62,088 nt of DNA from Candidatus Kuenenia stuttgartensis (lineage in GTDB: Bacteria > Planctomycetota > Planctomycetia > Gemmatales > Gemmataceae): positions 1 through 62,088 of the forward strand of contig CAMDHK010000004.1 of NCBI GenBank assembly GCA_945897965.1. The letters run 5' to 3'. Both the position numbers and the translations under genes were made by a program. This document shows positions 43,900 to 53,449 of this stretch, piece after piece. The number at the start of each line of letters is the position of its first letter. Position 1 is the first letter of the stretch. The notes beneath the pieces are model-generated. The model had not been told where the DNA came from, made no database searches, and saw nothing but the letters and a program-made list of their open reading frames with translations.

Positions 43900-45138
43900 T
43901 CATTTTGAATATTTAGAAAAAACTTGTTGTTCGGATAACTGGATGGCCCATTTAGTCTGTAATTTCTGCAACGCATTTTCAATTGGGATAGCCTTGAGCA
44001 TGGTCTCTGATTCTTCAACCAATCCTAGTGATTTAAGTTTTTTAATACCGTCTACAACATCGTAATCTATTTTTTTAACAAAATGCTGAGTAAAGAAAAG
44101 CTCAATAAAATCATCTAACTGCTGGCTGGTCCATCCTTTTTCCGGCGCATATTTCAGCAAGCAATAATACCCTAACATTACCTCCCTGCTTTGCTGCTCT
44201 TCAGCTTCATCCATCAATCGGGAAATAACACCTGCATTACTATCAAGCAGTTGAAAGTAAAGGTTTTTAGTCACCCTTAACTCATAGTTCTGCCTTTTAG
44301 TCACATAATTATAGTAACTTCGATAACCATAACCGCCAAAAGCCAAAGCCAATGGCCAGATGGTTATGCCCACCAATGCAACAATTCCAACTTTCAAAAA
44401 GCCAATAATAATGTTGTAAAGAACCAAACCAAAACCAGTTACAAGCGGGTAACCAATCATGCTTTGATCTAGGCGATTCAGTCGCGCCTTTGCCCCTGGG
44501 AAAACCATAGGGATTTCGTTTTTAGGGAGGTCTTTGAATAGTTTAAGAAAAACATGATCAGCAACGGTCGAAGACTTTTCGGGATGTTTTTTTTTCATTT
44601 TCACAAAAACAGCAAAGCGGGAATAGCCAGGTGTTGGGACTTTCTCTTGCTTCCAAGGTGCCCACCATTTTGCAGATCGTCTTAAAAGAAAAGTTTCGCC
44701 CCGATAATACATTAACAAACGGTCAAATTCTTCCTGCCTAATTTCAACATGAAGGCCCCAGAATTTTGAAGATTCCTGCTCCCACTTGTGTACGTTCTCC
44801 CAAGTCACTCTTTTAAAATTGGCATGCTCAAGTAGTTTTATGAAGCCTGCTTCTAAAGTATCAAGCGAGGGGACTGATTCTGGAACCGAAAGCCCCGAAG
44901 CTGGTTGCTTTGATATTAAAGGCAAATAATTTGAATCAGGATCAAAAAAATAGTACTCCGACTTCATCGCCTCAAGAGGTTCTGCAAATTCCATGAATAA
45001 TAAAGATGATAGAGTTTCAAGCAACAAAACTAGATTTTTTTTCCCAACACTATCAAAACCACAATCATTAAGGATAAGCTTAAGCAGATCACCTTTCCTG
45101 ACAAGAATTGAATGTTCAAGATGGCGATGATTTGCCAT
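43900..45138 (-). CDS. DUF3754/TMEM143-family membrane protein
   Basis: A 412-residue protein. A soluble N-terminal half (WENVHKWEQESSKFWGLHVE, FLLRRSAKWWAPWKQ, VFLKLFKDLPKNEIPMVFPG) leads to two adjacent membrane helices (about 255-320, GLVLYNIIIGFLKVGIVALV) and a helical C-terminal half with NYVTKRQNYELRVTKNLYF and REVMLGYYCLLKYAPEKGW. This layout matches DUF3754, which includes eukaryotic TMEM143; function unknown. The start is taken as ATG 45138, 43 bp after the kinase; an earlier ATG at 45210 overlaps the kinase gene. Co-transcription with a Ser/Thr kinase suggests that it may be its target or membrane partner. Confidence 0.78.
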   Translation of the reverse strand: MANHRHLEHSILVRKGDLLKLILNDCGFDSVGKKNLVLLLETLSSLLFMEFAEPLEAMKSEYYFFDPDSNYLPLISKQPASGLSVPESVPSLDTLEAGFIKLLEHANFKRVTWENVHKWEQESSKFWGLHVEIRQEEFDRLLMYYRGETFLLRRSAKWWAPWKQEKVPTPGYSRFAVFVKMKKKHPEKSSTVADHVFLKLFKDLPKNEIPMVFPGAKARLNRLDQSMIGYPLVTGFGLVLYNIIIGFLKVGIVALVGITIWPLALAFGGYGYRSYYNYVTKRQNYELRVTKNLYFQLLDSNAGVISRLMDEAEEQQSREVMLGYYCLLKYAPEKGWTSQQLDDFIELFFTQHFVKKIDYDVVDGIKKLKSLGLVEESETMLKAIPIENALQKLQTKWAIQLSEQQVFSKYSK

Positions 45139-45181
45139 TAATGAAAACTCCCGCACCACCGCCCGGAATAGCAAAAGGTAT

Positions 45182-46030
45182 CTACCATTCCAAGCCTGCA
45201 AGCCCATCATTAGGATTTTTAAGATTATCTTCTACCAATTTGTCTAATGCCCCCTGAACCTCGCTCATCCTTTCGGGCCTAGCAGTTGCTTGAAACGAAA
45301 GGCATTTATTAACGAGCTCGGCTAGAGTTTTATTGATCGGAGGCATTAGAACTTCAACAGGTTTATATTGCTTTTGCCAAGATTTTAATTCAATGGGTTT
45401 ATTTTCTTCATTCAAAGATGGTGGGGGCAATTTTCCAGTTATAATTTTGTACATTGCAGCACCCAACGAATAAATATCTGTCCGTTCGTTGACCATTTTG
45501 TGTTTGGCTTGTTCGGGTGCCATGTATTCTGGCGTACCTTGAATACGGTCTTTGGGTTCATCGCGGATCCAAGAAAGCCCGAAATCGATAACCTTAACCG
45601 TACCATCTTTCCCAAGCATGATATTATTGGGTTTAATATCTGCATGAAATACGCCTTTTTTATGCATGTGAACAAGTGCTGAAGCAACCTGCTCAAAAAC
45701 CTGCATGATGCGTACGGGAGAAAGCCTAGGGGCTTCATCAATGGTTTTCCCATCTACAAACTCAATAAGCATGTGCATTTTTTTAAGCCGAAACATCCAG
45801 TCTTTTACAGGTTCCAATGCATGAATTTTGATTAGGTTCGGGTGATCAAATAATTGTGCAACCCTGAATTCATGATCTGCCTGATCCTTGAATTTCATAT
45901 CTTCCGGAGATTCAAGAGGCACTACTTTAAGAGCAAAATTCTCAGCAGTTTTAGTCATGCGAATTTGAAGAATCGCACTCTGTGCTCCATTCCCCAACGG
46001 GCCAACAATCGAAAACTTTTCTATCTTCAT
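45182..46030 (-). CDS. Hanks-type Ser/Thr protein kinase, soluble
   Basis: A 282-residue kinase domain without a transmembrane or sensor tail. Motifs: Gly-rich loop GPLGNGAQSAI, VAIK lysine as FALKVV, helix-C Glu in HEFRVAQL, catalytic loop HADIKPNN, DFG as VIDFGLSW, activation end GTPEYMAPEQ, DIYSLG and ARPERM. All catalytic residues are kept, but the usual HRD Arg is Ala, a non-RD kinase, so activity may not depend on activation-loop phosphorylation. The start is ATG 46030 or the adjacent ATG 46033; GGGAAG lies just upstream, and a longer frame to 46066 is less likely. It heads a run with the DUF3754 and aminotransferase genes. Confidence 0.93.
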   Translation of the reverse strand: MKIEKFSIVGPLGNGAQSAILQIRMTKTAENFALKVVPLESPEDMKFKDQADHEFRVAQLFDHPNLIKIHALEPVKDWMFRLKKMHMLIEFVDGKTIDEAPRLSPVRIMQVFEQVASALVHMHKKGVFHADIKPNNIMLGKDGTVKVIDFGLSWIRDEPKDRIQGTPEYMAPEQAKHKMVNERTDIYSLGAAMYKIITGKLPPPSLNEENKPIELKSWQKQYKPVEVLMPPINKTLAELVNKCLSFQATARPERMSEVQGALDKLVEDNLKNPNDGLAGLEW

Positions 46031-46208
46031 CATTCTTCCCTTTAAAACACAAATTATTTCTAACATACTACTGGCTTTAAGGCTCTACTCAACATCTGAA
46101 CTTCTTTTTATTGCGAAATACCTGTATTCTTAAATTAGAAACAGATGTTAGTCGTTAGGCAACTAATTAACCTAGAAAAGCTTGCAAAACAGACAAAAGG
46201 CGCAGGCA

Positions 46209-49200
46209 ATGAATGTGATTGATGATGAACCTTCCCAAAAAACTATCAACAAAATCGGGAAGGTTATTTTTGATCGAATGCAAAAAAACCAAGCTATTCC
46301 CTTCGGAATGGATTGGTTTGAAGATCGATTAATGGAATTTTCAACACACAACGACAATATTAAAATCAATCTATTCAGATTTATTGATGCATTTCCATCA
46401 CTTACCACTGCCAAAGAAATTACAGATCACCTCAAGGCCTACCTGGGGAAATCAGAATATGGAATACCATGGTGGATAACCTTTTTAATAAAATTCCTTC
46501 CGTCACGTGGAATCGCAGGGGATTTATTGTGCTACATTGCTAAATTCGCTGCGGGAAGAATGGCGAAAAAATTCATCGCTGGGAGCAATTTTACACAAGT
46601 TGAAAAATCACTAAACCTTCTTCGAAAATCAGGGTTAGGCTACACGGTTGATATTCTTGGGGAAGCTACCATCACCAGCCAAGAAGCAAACTTGTCGCTT
46701 CAAGAATACAAAAACCTTGCATTAAACCTTGCAGAGCGATCAAAAACCAAAATCAATTTATCTGCTCTGGATTACTGTTACGGTTCAAATCTTCCCAAAG
46801 AAAATATTTCGATAAAAGTTTCTGCGCTAGATTCTCAATTAGACGTTATTTCATTGGAAAAAAGCTTCGAAAGGCTAAGACCAAAAATAATTTTGATCCT
46901 CAGACTTGCAATAAAAAACAACTTGTTCATTTATTTTGACATGGAGCAAACAAGCCTCAAAGAACTAATACTACACACTTTTAAATCGATCCTTTCAGAA
47001 CCTGAATTTAAAACTTGGCCTAATGTTGGAATTGCTATTCAGGCATACCTGAAGCAAAGCCATTCAGATCTGATTGAATTGCGTGAATGGGCTGTTAAAA
47101 GGGGAACCCCCGTTTGGATCAGGCTGGTCAAAGGTGCTTATTGGGATTTCGAAACAGTTACTGCTAATTTAAATGGATGGGACCAACCCGTTTGGCAAAC
47201 CAAAGCACAAACCGATTCAAATTATGAATTTTTAACCAGCTTCCTTCTGCATAATAACAACTATTTACGACCTGCCTTTGGCTCCCATAATGTTCGAAGC
47301 GTTGCCTATGCTATTGCCAAGGCGCAAATCCTCAAAATCCCCGATTCCGACCTTGAATTTCAAGTTCTTTATGGCATGGGTGACACTATTGGCAAATCAT
47401 TGGCCAAGCTTGGTTATCGGGTAAGAGTTTACACTCCGTTTGGTGAATTAATTCCCGGCATGGCTTATTTTGTTCGTAGGCTTCTCGAAAACACTGCCAA
47501 CGATTCTTTTCTCAAAGCCAGTATGCTGAATAGCCAGGATGAGGATTTTTTACTTATGAAACCTAATGCAATCCAATCACCAACCAATCCAATCGAAACG
47601 ACCTCCAAAAGTTCAAAACACACTTTTTATAATGAGCCCCTTTCAGATTTCACCATTTCCAAGAATCGTTTGGATATGGCCCAAATAATTAAAACGCTAA
47701 CCGCTTTGCCAACCAAAACTTATCTTCCAATTATTAATGGAAAAGAAACTAACACCCACAGTTTTATCGAAAGCATTAATCCATCTCATAAACGCCATAT
47801 TGTTGGAAAAATCGGATGCGCATCCATAGCTGATACAAATCTTGCAATTACTTCTGCAACTAAAGCGTTTGATTCTTGGAAAGAAGAAAAAGCATCGGTA
47901 CGGGCGAATCTGTTACGAAAAGTTGCCCAAAAACTAAGAGATAAAAAATTGGAAATGGCATCTTGGCAAGTAATTGAGTGTGGCAAAGGTTGGCGCGAGG
48001 CAGATGCTGATGTCTGCGAGGCAATTGATTTTTGCGAATACTATGCAAGCCTAGCTGAAATAATGGCGATCCCGAAAGTCATCCAGCTTGCAGGAGAAAC
48101 AAACCAAACTTTTTATCAACCCAGAGGCGTTGCTGTGGTGATTTCGCCTTGGAATTTCCCTTTGGCCATTCTTGCAGGCATGTCTGCCGCTGCGTTGGCT
48201 ACAGGGAATACCTTGATCATGAAGCCTGCAGAACAATCAAGCGTGGTTGCTTATCATTGGATGAAAATCCTACTGGCGTGTGGTTTCCCAGATTCTGTTG
48301 TCCAATTTCTACCTGGTATTGGTGAAGATATTGGCCCGCATTTGGTTTCTCATCCCCTAACTGCAATTATTGCATTTACTGGTTCAAGAAAAGTTGGATT
48401 AGAAATCAATCAACTGGCATCTAAAACCGAAAATGGGGTCAAATTTGTCAAAAAGATTATAGCTGAAATGGGTGGAAAAAACTGCATTATCATAGACAAA
48501 GATGCAGACATGGACGAAGCCTTAACCGGTGTTGTTAGCAGTGCAATCGATTTTCAGGGGCAAAAATGCTCCGCTTGCAGCCGAGTGCTTATTCCTAGGG
48601 AGATGCATGATGCGTTTAGCCAAAGGCTTTCGGAAGCCATCGCATCGAAAACTTTGGGGCCTGCGGAAGACCCTGCAAATCAAATCGGCCCTGTGATTGA
48701 TGAAGAATCACGCGCCCGAATCGAAAAAAGAATTGATGAGTCAAAACAATCTGCAAAGCTGATTTTCAGGGCGGATGTAAGCAACCTTAAAGATGATGGC
48801 TTTTATGTTGGTCCCGCGATTTTCGCAGATGCAGACCCAAAATCTGATTTATGCCAGCAAGAAATTTTCGGCCCAGTCATTGCCCTTATTCCTTACGATA
48901 CTCTCGAACAAGCAATTGCTATCGCCAACGATTCCCCCTATGCTCTGACCGCAGGCATATATTCAAGAAATCCTGAATCAATCAGTCTGATTTCAAGATA
49001 CATTGAGGCAGGAAACCTTTATATTAATAGAAAGATAACCGGTGCAATGGTTCACAGGCAACCCTTTGGTGGTTACAAGTTAAGTGGAGTTGGCTCCAAG
49101 GCAGGTGGCACCGATTATTTGTTGCAATTTGTCCTTCCAAGGACTATTACAGAGAATACACTCAGGCGAGGTTTTGCTCCCGGAGTGCCCACCCGAGGCT

Positions 49201-49220
49201 TTGACCTTGATGTTTCATAG
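46209..49220 (+). CDS. putA: Bifunctional proline dehydrogenase / glutamate-semialdehyde dehydrogenase (PutA)
   Basis: Oxidises proline to glutamate in two channelled steps with FAD and NAD. The 1003 residues hold a PRODH barrel (about 130-430: VDILGEATITSQEA, ISIKVSALDSQ, VRLVKGAYWD, YGMGD, RVYTPFGELIPGMAYFVRRLLEN) and an ALDH domain (about 510-980: VISPWNFPLAIL, AFTGSRKVGLEI, AEMGGKN, the catalytic Cys in DFQGQKCSACSRV, QEIFGPV). The N-terminal DNA-binding domain of enterobacterial PutA is absent, so it is not a self-repressor. The start is ATG 46209; a TTG at 46182 is an alternative. It diverges from the kinase gene, and a WD40 gene follows by 23 bp. Confidence 0.95.
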   Translation: MNVIDDEPSQKTINKIGKVIFDRMQKNQAIPFGMDWFEDRLMEFSTHNDNIKINLFRFIDAFPSLTTAKEITDHLKAYLGKSEYGIPWWITFLIKFLPSRGIAGDLLCYIAKFAAGRMAKKFIAGSNFTQVEKSLNLLRKSGLGYTVDILGEATITSQEANLSLQEYKNLALNLAERSKTKINLSALDYCYGSNLPKENISIKVSALDSQLDVISLEKSFERLRPKIILILRLAIKNNLFIYFDMEQTSLKELILHTFKSILSEPEFKTWPNVGIAIQAYLKQSHSDLIELREWAVKRGTPVWIRLVKGAYWDFETVTANLNGWDQPVWQTKAQTDSNYEFLTSFLLHNNNYLRPAFGSHNVRSVAYAIAKAQILKIPDSDLEFQVLYGMGDTIGKSLAKLGYRVRVYTPFGELIPGMAYFVRRLLENTANDSFLKASMLNSQDEDFLLMKPNAIQSPTNPIETTSKSSKHTFYNEPLSDFTISKNRLDMAQIIKTLTALPTKTYLPIINGKETNTHSFIESINPSHKRHIVGKIGCASIADTNLAITSATKAFDSWKEEKASVRANLLRKVAQKLRDKKLEMASWQVIECGKGWREADADVCEAIDFCEYYASLAEIMAIPKVIQLAGETNQTFYQPRGVAVVISPWNFPLAILAGMSAAALATGNTLIMKPAEQSSVVAYHWMKILLACGFPDSVVQFLPGIGEDIGPHLVSHPLTAIIAFTGSRKVGLEINQLASKTENGVKFVKKIIAEMGGKNCIIIDKDADMDEALTGVVSSAIDFQGQKCSACSRVLIPREMHDAFSQRLSEAIASKTLGPAEDPANQIGPVIDEESRARIEKRIDESKQSAKLIFRADVSNLKDDGFYVGPAIFADADPKSDLCQQEIFGPVIALIPYDTLEQAIAIANDSPYALTAGIYSRNPESISLISRYIEAGNLYINRKITGAMVHRQPFGGYKLSGVGSKAGGTDYLLQFVLPRTITENTLRRGFAPGVPTRGFDLDVS

Positions 49221-49243
49221 ACCCCTAGCAATTAGGTAGCAAC

Positions 49244-50185
49244 ATGATGATTCGAAATGTTTTTGCTTTATCTTTCTTGTTTTTTATTGGTATCAGTATC
49301 GCGACAGCGTACCCACCTGAAGAAGTCAAAGCACATAATGCCCTGGTTTATTCGGTTGCTTTTAGCCCCGATGGAAAAACTCTTGCAACTGCAGGATTTG
49401 ATAACAGCGTTAAGCTGTGGGATTATGCAACCGGAAAAGAAATTCGTACAATTTCCGGCCATACAGGCCCTGTTTATGCGGTTACCTTTAGCAAAGATGG
49501 AAAAACCCTCTATTCTTCAAGTCTAGATACTACCATCAAGGCTTGGAACACTGCGGATGGGAAAATGACGCAGGAACTTAAGGGCCACACCGGAATTGTT
49601 GACGGCTTCGCAATTAGCCCAGATGGCAAAACTTTGGCCTCATGCAGCTCCGACAAATCCGTCAAGCTTTGGAACCTAGCAGATGGCAAAGAATTAAAGA
49701 CTTTAGGCTCACACGCCAATTCGGTTTACAGCGTTGCCTTTTCCCCTGATGGAAAAACTTTGGCCTCGGCAAGCGCAGACATGACCATAAAAATTTGGGA
49801 TATAGCATCACAAAAAGAAACCAAATCTCTGAAAGGGCCGACCGCTGCGATTACGGGCATTGCGTTTACTGATAACAACTCGCTCGTTTCAATCGGGCAA
49901 GATCGCTTCGTTAGGATTTGGAATGCACAAGCTGGAACCGAGACTAAGAAAATGGGACCCACTCCAGATGACCTCTACGGTTTAGCGCTTTCCAAAGATA
50001 TTAAAAGCTTGGCAACAAGTGGATACGGTGGGAATGTAGCTATATGGAATCTGGCAGATGGAAAAGCGAGTTTCAATAAAAAGCTTAAACTGTTCGGCGC
50101 ATACTGCGTCGCCTTTTCTCCTGACGAGAAATTTCTAATTACCGGGCATGATTCAAGCTTTTTATTAATCACGCCCATCAAGTAA
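49244..50185 (+). CDS. Exported seven-bladed WD40 propeller
   Basis: A 313-residue protein: a signal peptide (about 1-22) and about seven WD40 repeats, each with the pattern VAFSPDGKTLA...VKLWD. The first five blades are near-canonical (for example SVKLWDYATGKEI); later ones are more divergent (VAIWNLADGKA). One complete beta-propeller is expected, acting as a periplasmic protein-binding platform. A ribosome site AGGT lies before the ATG. It begins 23 bp after putA and is probably co-transcribed, but a functional link to proline use is not evident. Confidence 0.9.
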   Translation: MMIRNVFALSFLFFIGISIATAYPPEEVKAHNALVYSVAFSPDGKTLATAGFDNSVKLWDYATGKEIRTISGHTGPVYAVTFSKDGKTLYSSSLDTTIKAWNTADGKMTQELKGHTGIVDGFAISPDGKTLASCSSDKSVKLWNLADGKELKTLGSHANSVYSVAFSPDGKTLASASADMTIKIWDIASQKETKSLKGPTAAITGIAFTDNNSLVSIGQDRFVRIWNAQAGTETKKMGPTPDDLYGLALSKDIKSLATSGYGGNVAIWNLADGKASFNKKLKLFGAYCVAFSPDEKFLITGHDSSFLLITPIK

Positions 50186-50198
50186 AACAGCAAGCATT

Positions 50199-50390
50199 CT
50201 ACTTGTTATCATTTGAAGTAGGATTTGAAAAAGGCGAGTTACCTGATTTTTGTGAAACCAACAAAGGATCCGAAATCCCCGGATCCTTTGGTACGTTAGT
50301 AGTAACCCCAGTTCCTTTGCAACCTAAAACAAATAAAGCAATCGTTGCAGAAGCAAACACAGGCAAAATCATTCTCATGTGAATTTTCAT
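50199..50390 (-). CDS. Small lipoprotein
   Basis: A 63-residue protein with a lipoprotein signal (hydrophobic about 7-22, lipobox VLGC at Cys24), followed by a short Gly/Ser/Asn/Pro-rich tail without domains. GAGG lies about seven bases before the ATG. It converges with the WD40 gene, 13 bp between stops. Its middle codons form a long perfect hairpin (50262-50290). Function unknown. Confidence 0.7.
   Translation of the reverse strand: MKIHMRMILPVFASATIALFVLGCKGTGVTTNVPKDPGISDPLLVSQKSGNSPFSNPTSNDNK
50262..50290. repeat. Perfect 11-bp inverted repeat inside the small lipoprotein gene
   Basis: CAAAGGATCCG (50262-50272) and CGGATCCTTTG (50280-50290) flank a 7-base loop. It is coding (within KDPGISDP) yet as strong as an intrinsic terminator stem; no T-run follows on either strand. 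Confidence 0.9.
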
Positions 50391-50585
50391 AGTAACCTCG
50401 ATATCGAACTACCATGCATTTAAACTTTACAAATAAATCTACAACAAGAATCAGACACAAGAGCACGCACTTGAGCTGATTCGAGTATTTTTGCAATTAT
50501 TTTGGCTAATTAATAACAGGTAAACTAGATATAACGATTTTAATGCTTTAACAATTTGATTTGGCAATAGACCTCGACCCAGCGC
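50391..50585. other. 195-bp gap, nothing recognised
   Basis: AT-rich sequence between the small lipoprotein start and the stop of the ten-gene minus-strand run. No clear promoter, terminator stem or gene was seen; the run therefore has no obvious intrinsic terminator. Confidence 0.4.
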
Positions 50586-52124
50586 TTACAAATCTTCGCT
50601 CAAATGCGCCAAGGCTTCTCTTGCATGGATTGCAACATCAGCATTAGAGGAATCCGCTAATTGATCTAATTCCGGCCAAAGCAGGGATATTCCTTGGGTG
50701 GAAATGGTGTGAATGGTTTGATGTATGGTAAGTGGATCATCACTAAGAAGATTTTTGGCAAGGGATTGCAGAGATTTTCGTTCGCCCAATCTGGCAAGGG
50801 CAGCGGTGGCAGCGAAACTGATTTCCAATTTGGTATCTTTACGCATTTTATGAAGCGTTTTAAGCACCTCTAATCGGTTCACCGGTTCCCACCAACCCAA
50901 ACTTGTCAACGCTTCTTGAACAACTGAAGAATCCCCACTGTTAGCAAGTTCTATTAGGCAATTTTCTGCTTCAATACCAGGGTGATGGCGAAGACATTTG
51001 GCAAGAGCGATTGCCTCCAATTTCTTGGCTTTGGGATTACTGTAAAGCCAACTGAAATTTTTGAAACGGAATGCAGACTTATAGATGGTTACAAGAGCTC
51101 GCCCTTTGTTTGTTTTTTCAAATGCAAACAGTTCCCAGACAAAAGCTTTGTAGGGGTAACCAGGATCCGCAAGCCATTCCCATGCTGAAACAGGCGGGGC
51201 ACACTTTAAGGAATAGAGGGCTCGCAGGACATCACGGTGTTCAGCCCAAGAAGATTTTTCGAGCTGGCTCACTAGTGATGTTTGAGCCTTGGAAAGATAA
51301 GATTTCAAGGAGGATTCAAGTGAATCTAAGCGCATTATTTGCCAGCGAAAATCTTCAGGGTTTTGTAATTCCCGCTCAAGAACATCAGTCATCCCGTGAT
51401 ATCGCCTTAAAAACCTGATCCCATTTTGAAAAAGCACAACAAGTGCTGAACAGCTATATTGAATGCGATTTTCCCAAACCAGTTCATAAATGCTGCCAAT
51501 TTTCGCTTCTGCGAAAACCTCAAGCGATATCCCAGATTGCAAACCATCCATTGCCAGCGATAACACCACTACTGCAAGATTTCTTTCTTCAGGTATCGGA
51601 GATTTAAGCAATTCCGGGAAAGATTCAAAACTTACAATCTCTGCAGCAAATAAAGGCGCAATTGCCAATTCCCTGCGCTGGCAAAGATAATCAACAATCT
51701 CAGGAAGTATCTTATCCCGATTTACCTGCCTTAGGGCATTAGTTATATCAATTGCATACCACAAATCTTCCAGAGGATCTTTAGAATGGGTTTTGCCGAA
51801 TGCTTTTTGCAGGATTTCAAACGCTTGATTCGTACCCAATTCCAAAAGCGACCGGACCACAACAACATAATCCAAGCCAGGCCTAAGCATGCCCTCGACT
51901 CGCATGACCATGCCATTTTCGAGATAATTATTAATCTTATTCTTGGTTTTTTCCATGAGCCAAACAGGAAGTTCTTCTCCCTGATAGATCTCAAGATGCT
52001 GCCTGGAAACAGGCGTAAGGCCAGTAATTTTTTGGTTTTCCCCATCACGGCGAAAGTTTAACACCACAAAAAACATTACCGTAACAACCATAAACAGGCA
52101 TAACATGATTAACATTGGATCCAT
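50586..52124 (-). CDS. Membrane-anchored HEAT-like repeat protein
   Basis: A 512-residue protein with an N-terminal membrane anchor (about 4-22, MLIMLCLFMVVTVMFFVVL) and a mainly alpha-helical body. The C-terminal part is clearly HEAT-like (VVQEALTSLGWWEPVNRLEVL, EISFAATAALARLGERKSL, DVAIHAREALAHL). No catalytic motif. The start is ATG 52124, supported by AGGAGG five bases upstream; a longer frame from 52202 is unlikely. It is the last gene of a ten-gene run and lies 40 bp after proA. Confidence 0.8.
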   Translation of the reverse strand: MDPMLIMLCLFMVVTVMFFVVLNFRRDGENQKITGLTPVSRQHLEIYQGEELPVWLMEKTKNKINNYLENGMVMRVEGMLRPGLDYVVVVRSLLELGTNQAFEILQKAFGKTHSKDPLEDLWYAIDITNALRQVNRDKILPEIVDYLCQRRELAIAPLFAAEIVSFESFPELLKSPIPEERNLAVVVLSLAMDGLQSGISLEVFAEAKIGSIYELVWENRIQYSCSALVVLFQNGIRFLRRYHGMTDVLERELQNPEDFRWQIMRLDSLESSLKSYLSKAQTSLVSQLEKSSWAEHRDVLRALYSLKCAPPVSAWEWLADPGYPYKAFVWELFAFEKTNKGRALVTIYKSAFRFKNFSWLYSNPKAKKLEAIALAKCLRHHPGIEAENCLIELANSGDSSVVQEALTSLGWWEPVNRLEVLKTLHKMRKDTKLEISFAATAALARLGERKSLQSLAKNLLSDDPLTIHQTIHTISTQGISLLWPELDQLADSSNADVAIHAREALAHLSEDL

Positions 52125-52164
52125 GATGCCCTCCTGCCTAAAGTTTGATGTTAAGGTTGTTAAA

Positions 52165-53424
52165 TCAATCCTGCCTAATATTTCCATTTCCCATGATAAC
52201 ATATTTATATGAAGTTAGTTCATTTAATCCGCAGGGACCTCGCGCATGATACTTATCGGTGCTAATGCCGATTTCTGCCCCCAAGCCTATTTGGCCACCA
52301 TCATTAAACCTTGAACTAGCATTAACAATCACGGCTGCAGAATCAATTTCCCTTACAAATTGCTGGGAAGCGGCCAAACTTGAAGTAACAATCACATCAG
52401 TGTGTTTGGAACCATACTTATTGATATGCCTGATTGCATCATCAATATCCGAAACGATTTTAACAGAAATAATTAGGTCAAGAAACTCTTCTGAAAAATC
52501 TTGCTCTGAAGCTATTTTTAAATCTGACACGATAGAACAACTTAGTGGGCAACCGCGAACCTCCACGCCACAAGAGATTAATGCCTTATGCAGAACAGGC
52601 AAAGCGAGGTGTGCTATTTTTCGGTCGATAAGCAAGCTCTCAGCAGCATTACAAACGCCTGGCCTTTGGCACTTCGAATTGACTAGGATTTTTGCAGCCA
52701 TATCCAAATCTGCACTCGCTTCAACATAAACATGGCAGTTTCCGTCAAAGTGTTTCATAACTGGCATAGTTGCTTCAAGAGAAACACGCTTAATTAGTTC
52801 TTTCCCACCTCGGGGAATAACAAGATCAATTAGATCGGATTTCAACAGCAACTCACCCACAACTTCACGCTCAGGAATTTGAACAAGTTGAATGGTATCG
52901 ACTGGAAGGCCAGAGCTAGTAAGTTCAGCCCGAAGGATTTCAACCAGAATCTTATTAGTGTTTAAGGCTTCTTTGCCTCCGCGTAGGATAATCGCATTGC
53001 CACTTTTAAAACTCAGCGCAGCAGCATCGGAAGTAACATTAGGCCTCGACTCATAAATAAAAAACAACACGCCTAAAGGAACCCCAACTTTGAGTACTTG
53101 CAACCCATTAGGGCGAAACCCACCCTTAAGAACCCTGCCAATGGGATCTTCAAGAGATGCAATTTCGACCATCGAACGGGCCATTTCTGTCAATCTTTTA
53201 GCGGTAATAGTGAGCCGGTCGATCTGCGAGGAGCTTAGAGAAAATTCCTTGGCATTGGAAAGATCAAGCTGGTTTGCGTCCCTAATTCTATCAGAAGCAT
53301 TTAGCAACCGAGTAGATGCGGCCAATAGCCAATCGTTCTTGCGCTGGGTGCTTAAATTTGCAATTTGTGCAACAGCATTCCGGGCTTTAAAAGCTATTTC
53401 CTGAGCGTAATGTTTAATATCCAT
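52165..53424 (-). CDS. proA: Gamma-glutamyl phosphate reductase (ProA)
   Basis: Second step of proline synthesis: reduces glutamyl 5-phosphate to glutamate semialdehyde with NADPH. The 419 residues match ProA: VGVPLGVLFFIYESRPNV, SGNAIILRGGKEA, LIDLVIPRGG, PVMKHFDGNCHVYV, the catalytic Cys258 in CQRPGVCNAAESL and GLGAEIGISTDK near the end. AGGTGG lies nine bases before the ATG. proB is not in the window. It sits in the cda/fol operon, 25 bp after ybbR. Together with putA it suggests that both synthesis and breakdown of proline occur. Confidence 0.96.
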   Translation of the reverse strand: MDIKHYAQEIAFKARNAVAQIANLSTQRKNDWLLAASTRLLNASDRIRDANQLDLSNAKEFSLSSSQIDRLTITAKRLTEMARSMVEIASLEDPIGRVLKGGFRPNGLQVLKVGVPLGVLFFIYESRPNVTSDAAALSFKSGNAIILRGGKEALNTNKILVEILRAELTSSGLPVDTIQLVQIPEREVVGELLLKSDLIDLVIPRGGKELIKRVSLEATMPVMKHFDGNCHVYVEASADLDMAAKILVNSKCQRPGVCNAAESLLIDRKIAHLALPVLHKALISCGVEVRGCPLSCSIVSDLKIASEQDFSEEFLDLIISVKIVSDIDDAIRHINKYGSKHTDVIVTSSLAASQQFVREIDSAAVIVNASSRFNDGGQIGLGAEIGISTDKYHARGPCGLNELTSYKYVIMGNGNIRQD

Positions 53425-53449
53425 CGAACAATTCCACCTAGAGTTTTAA

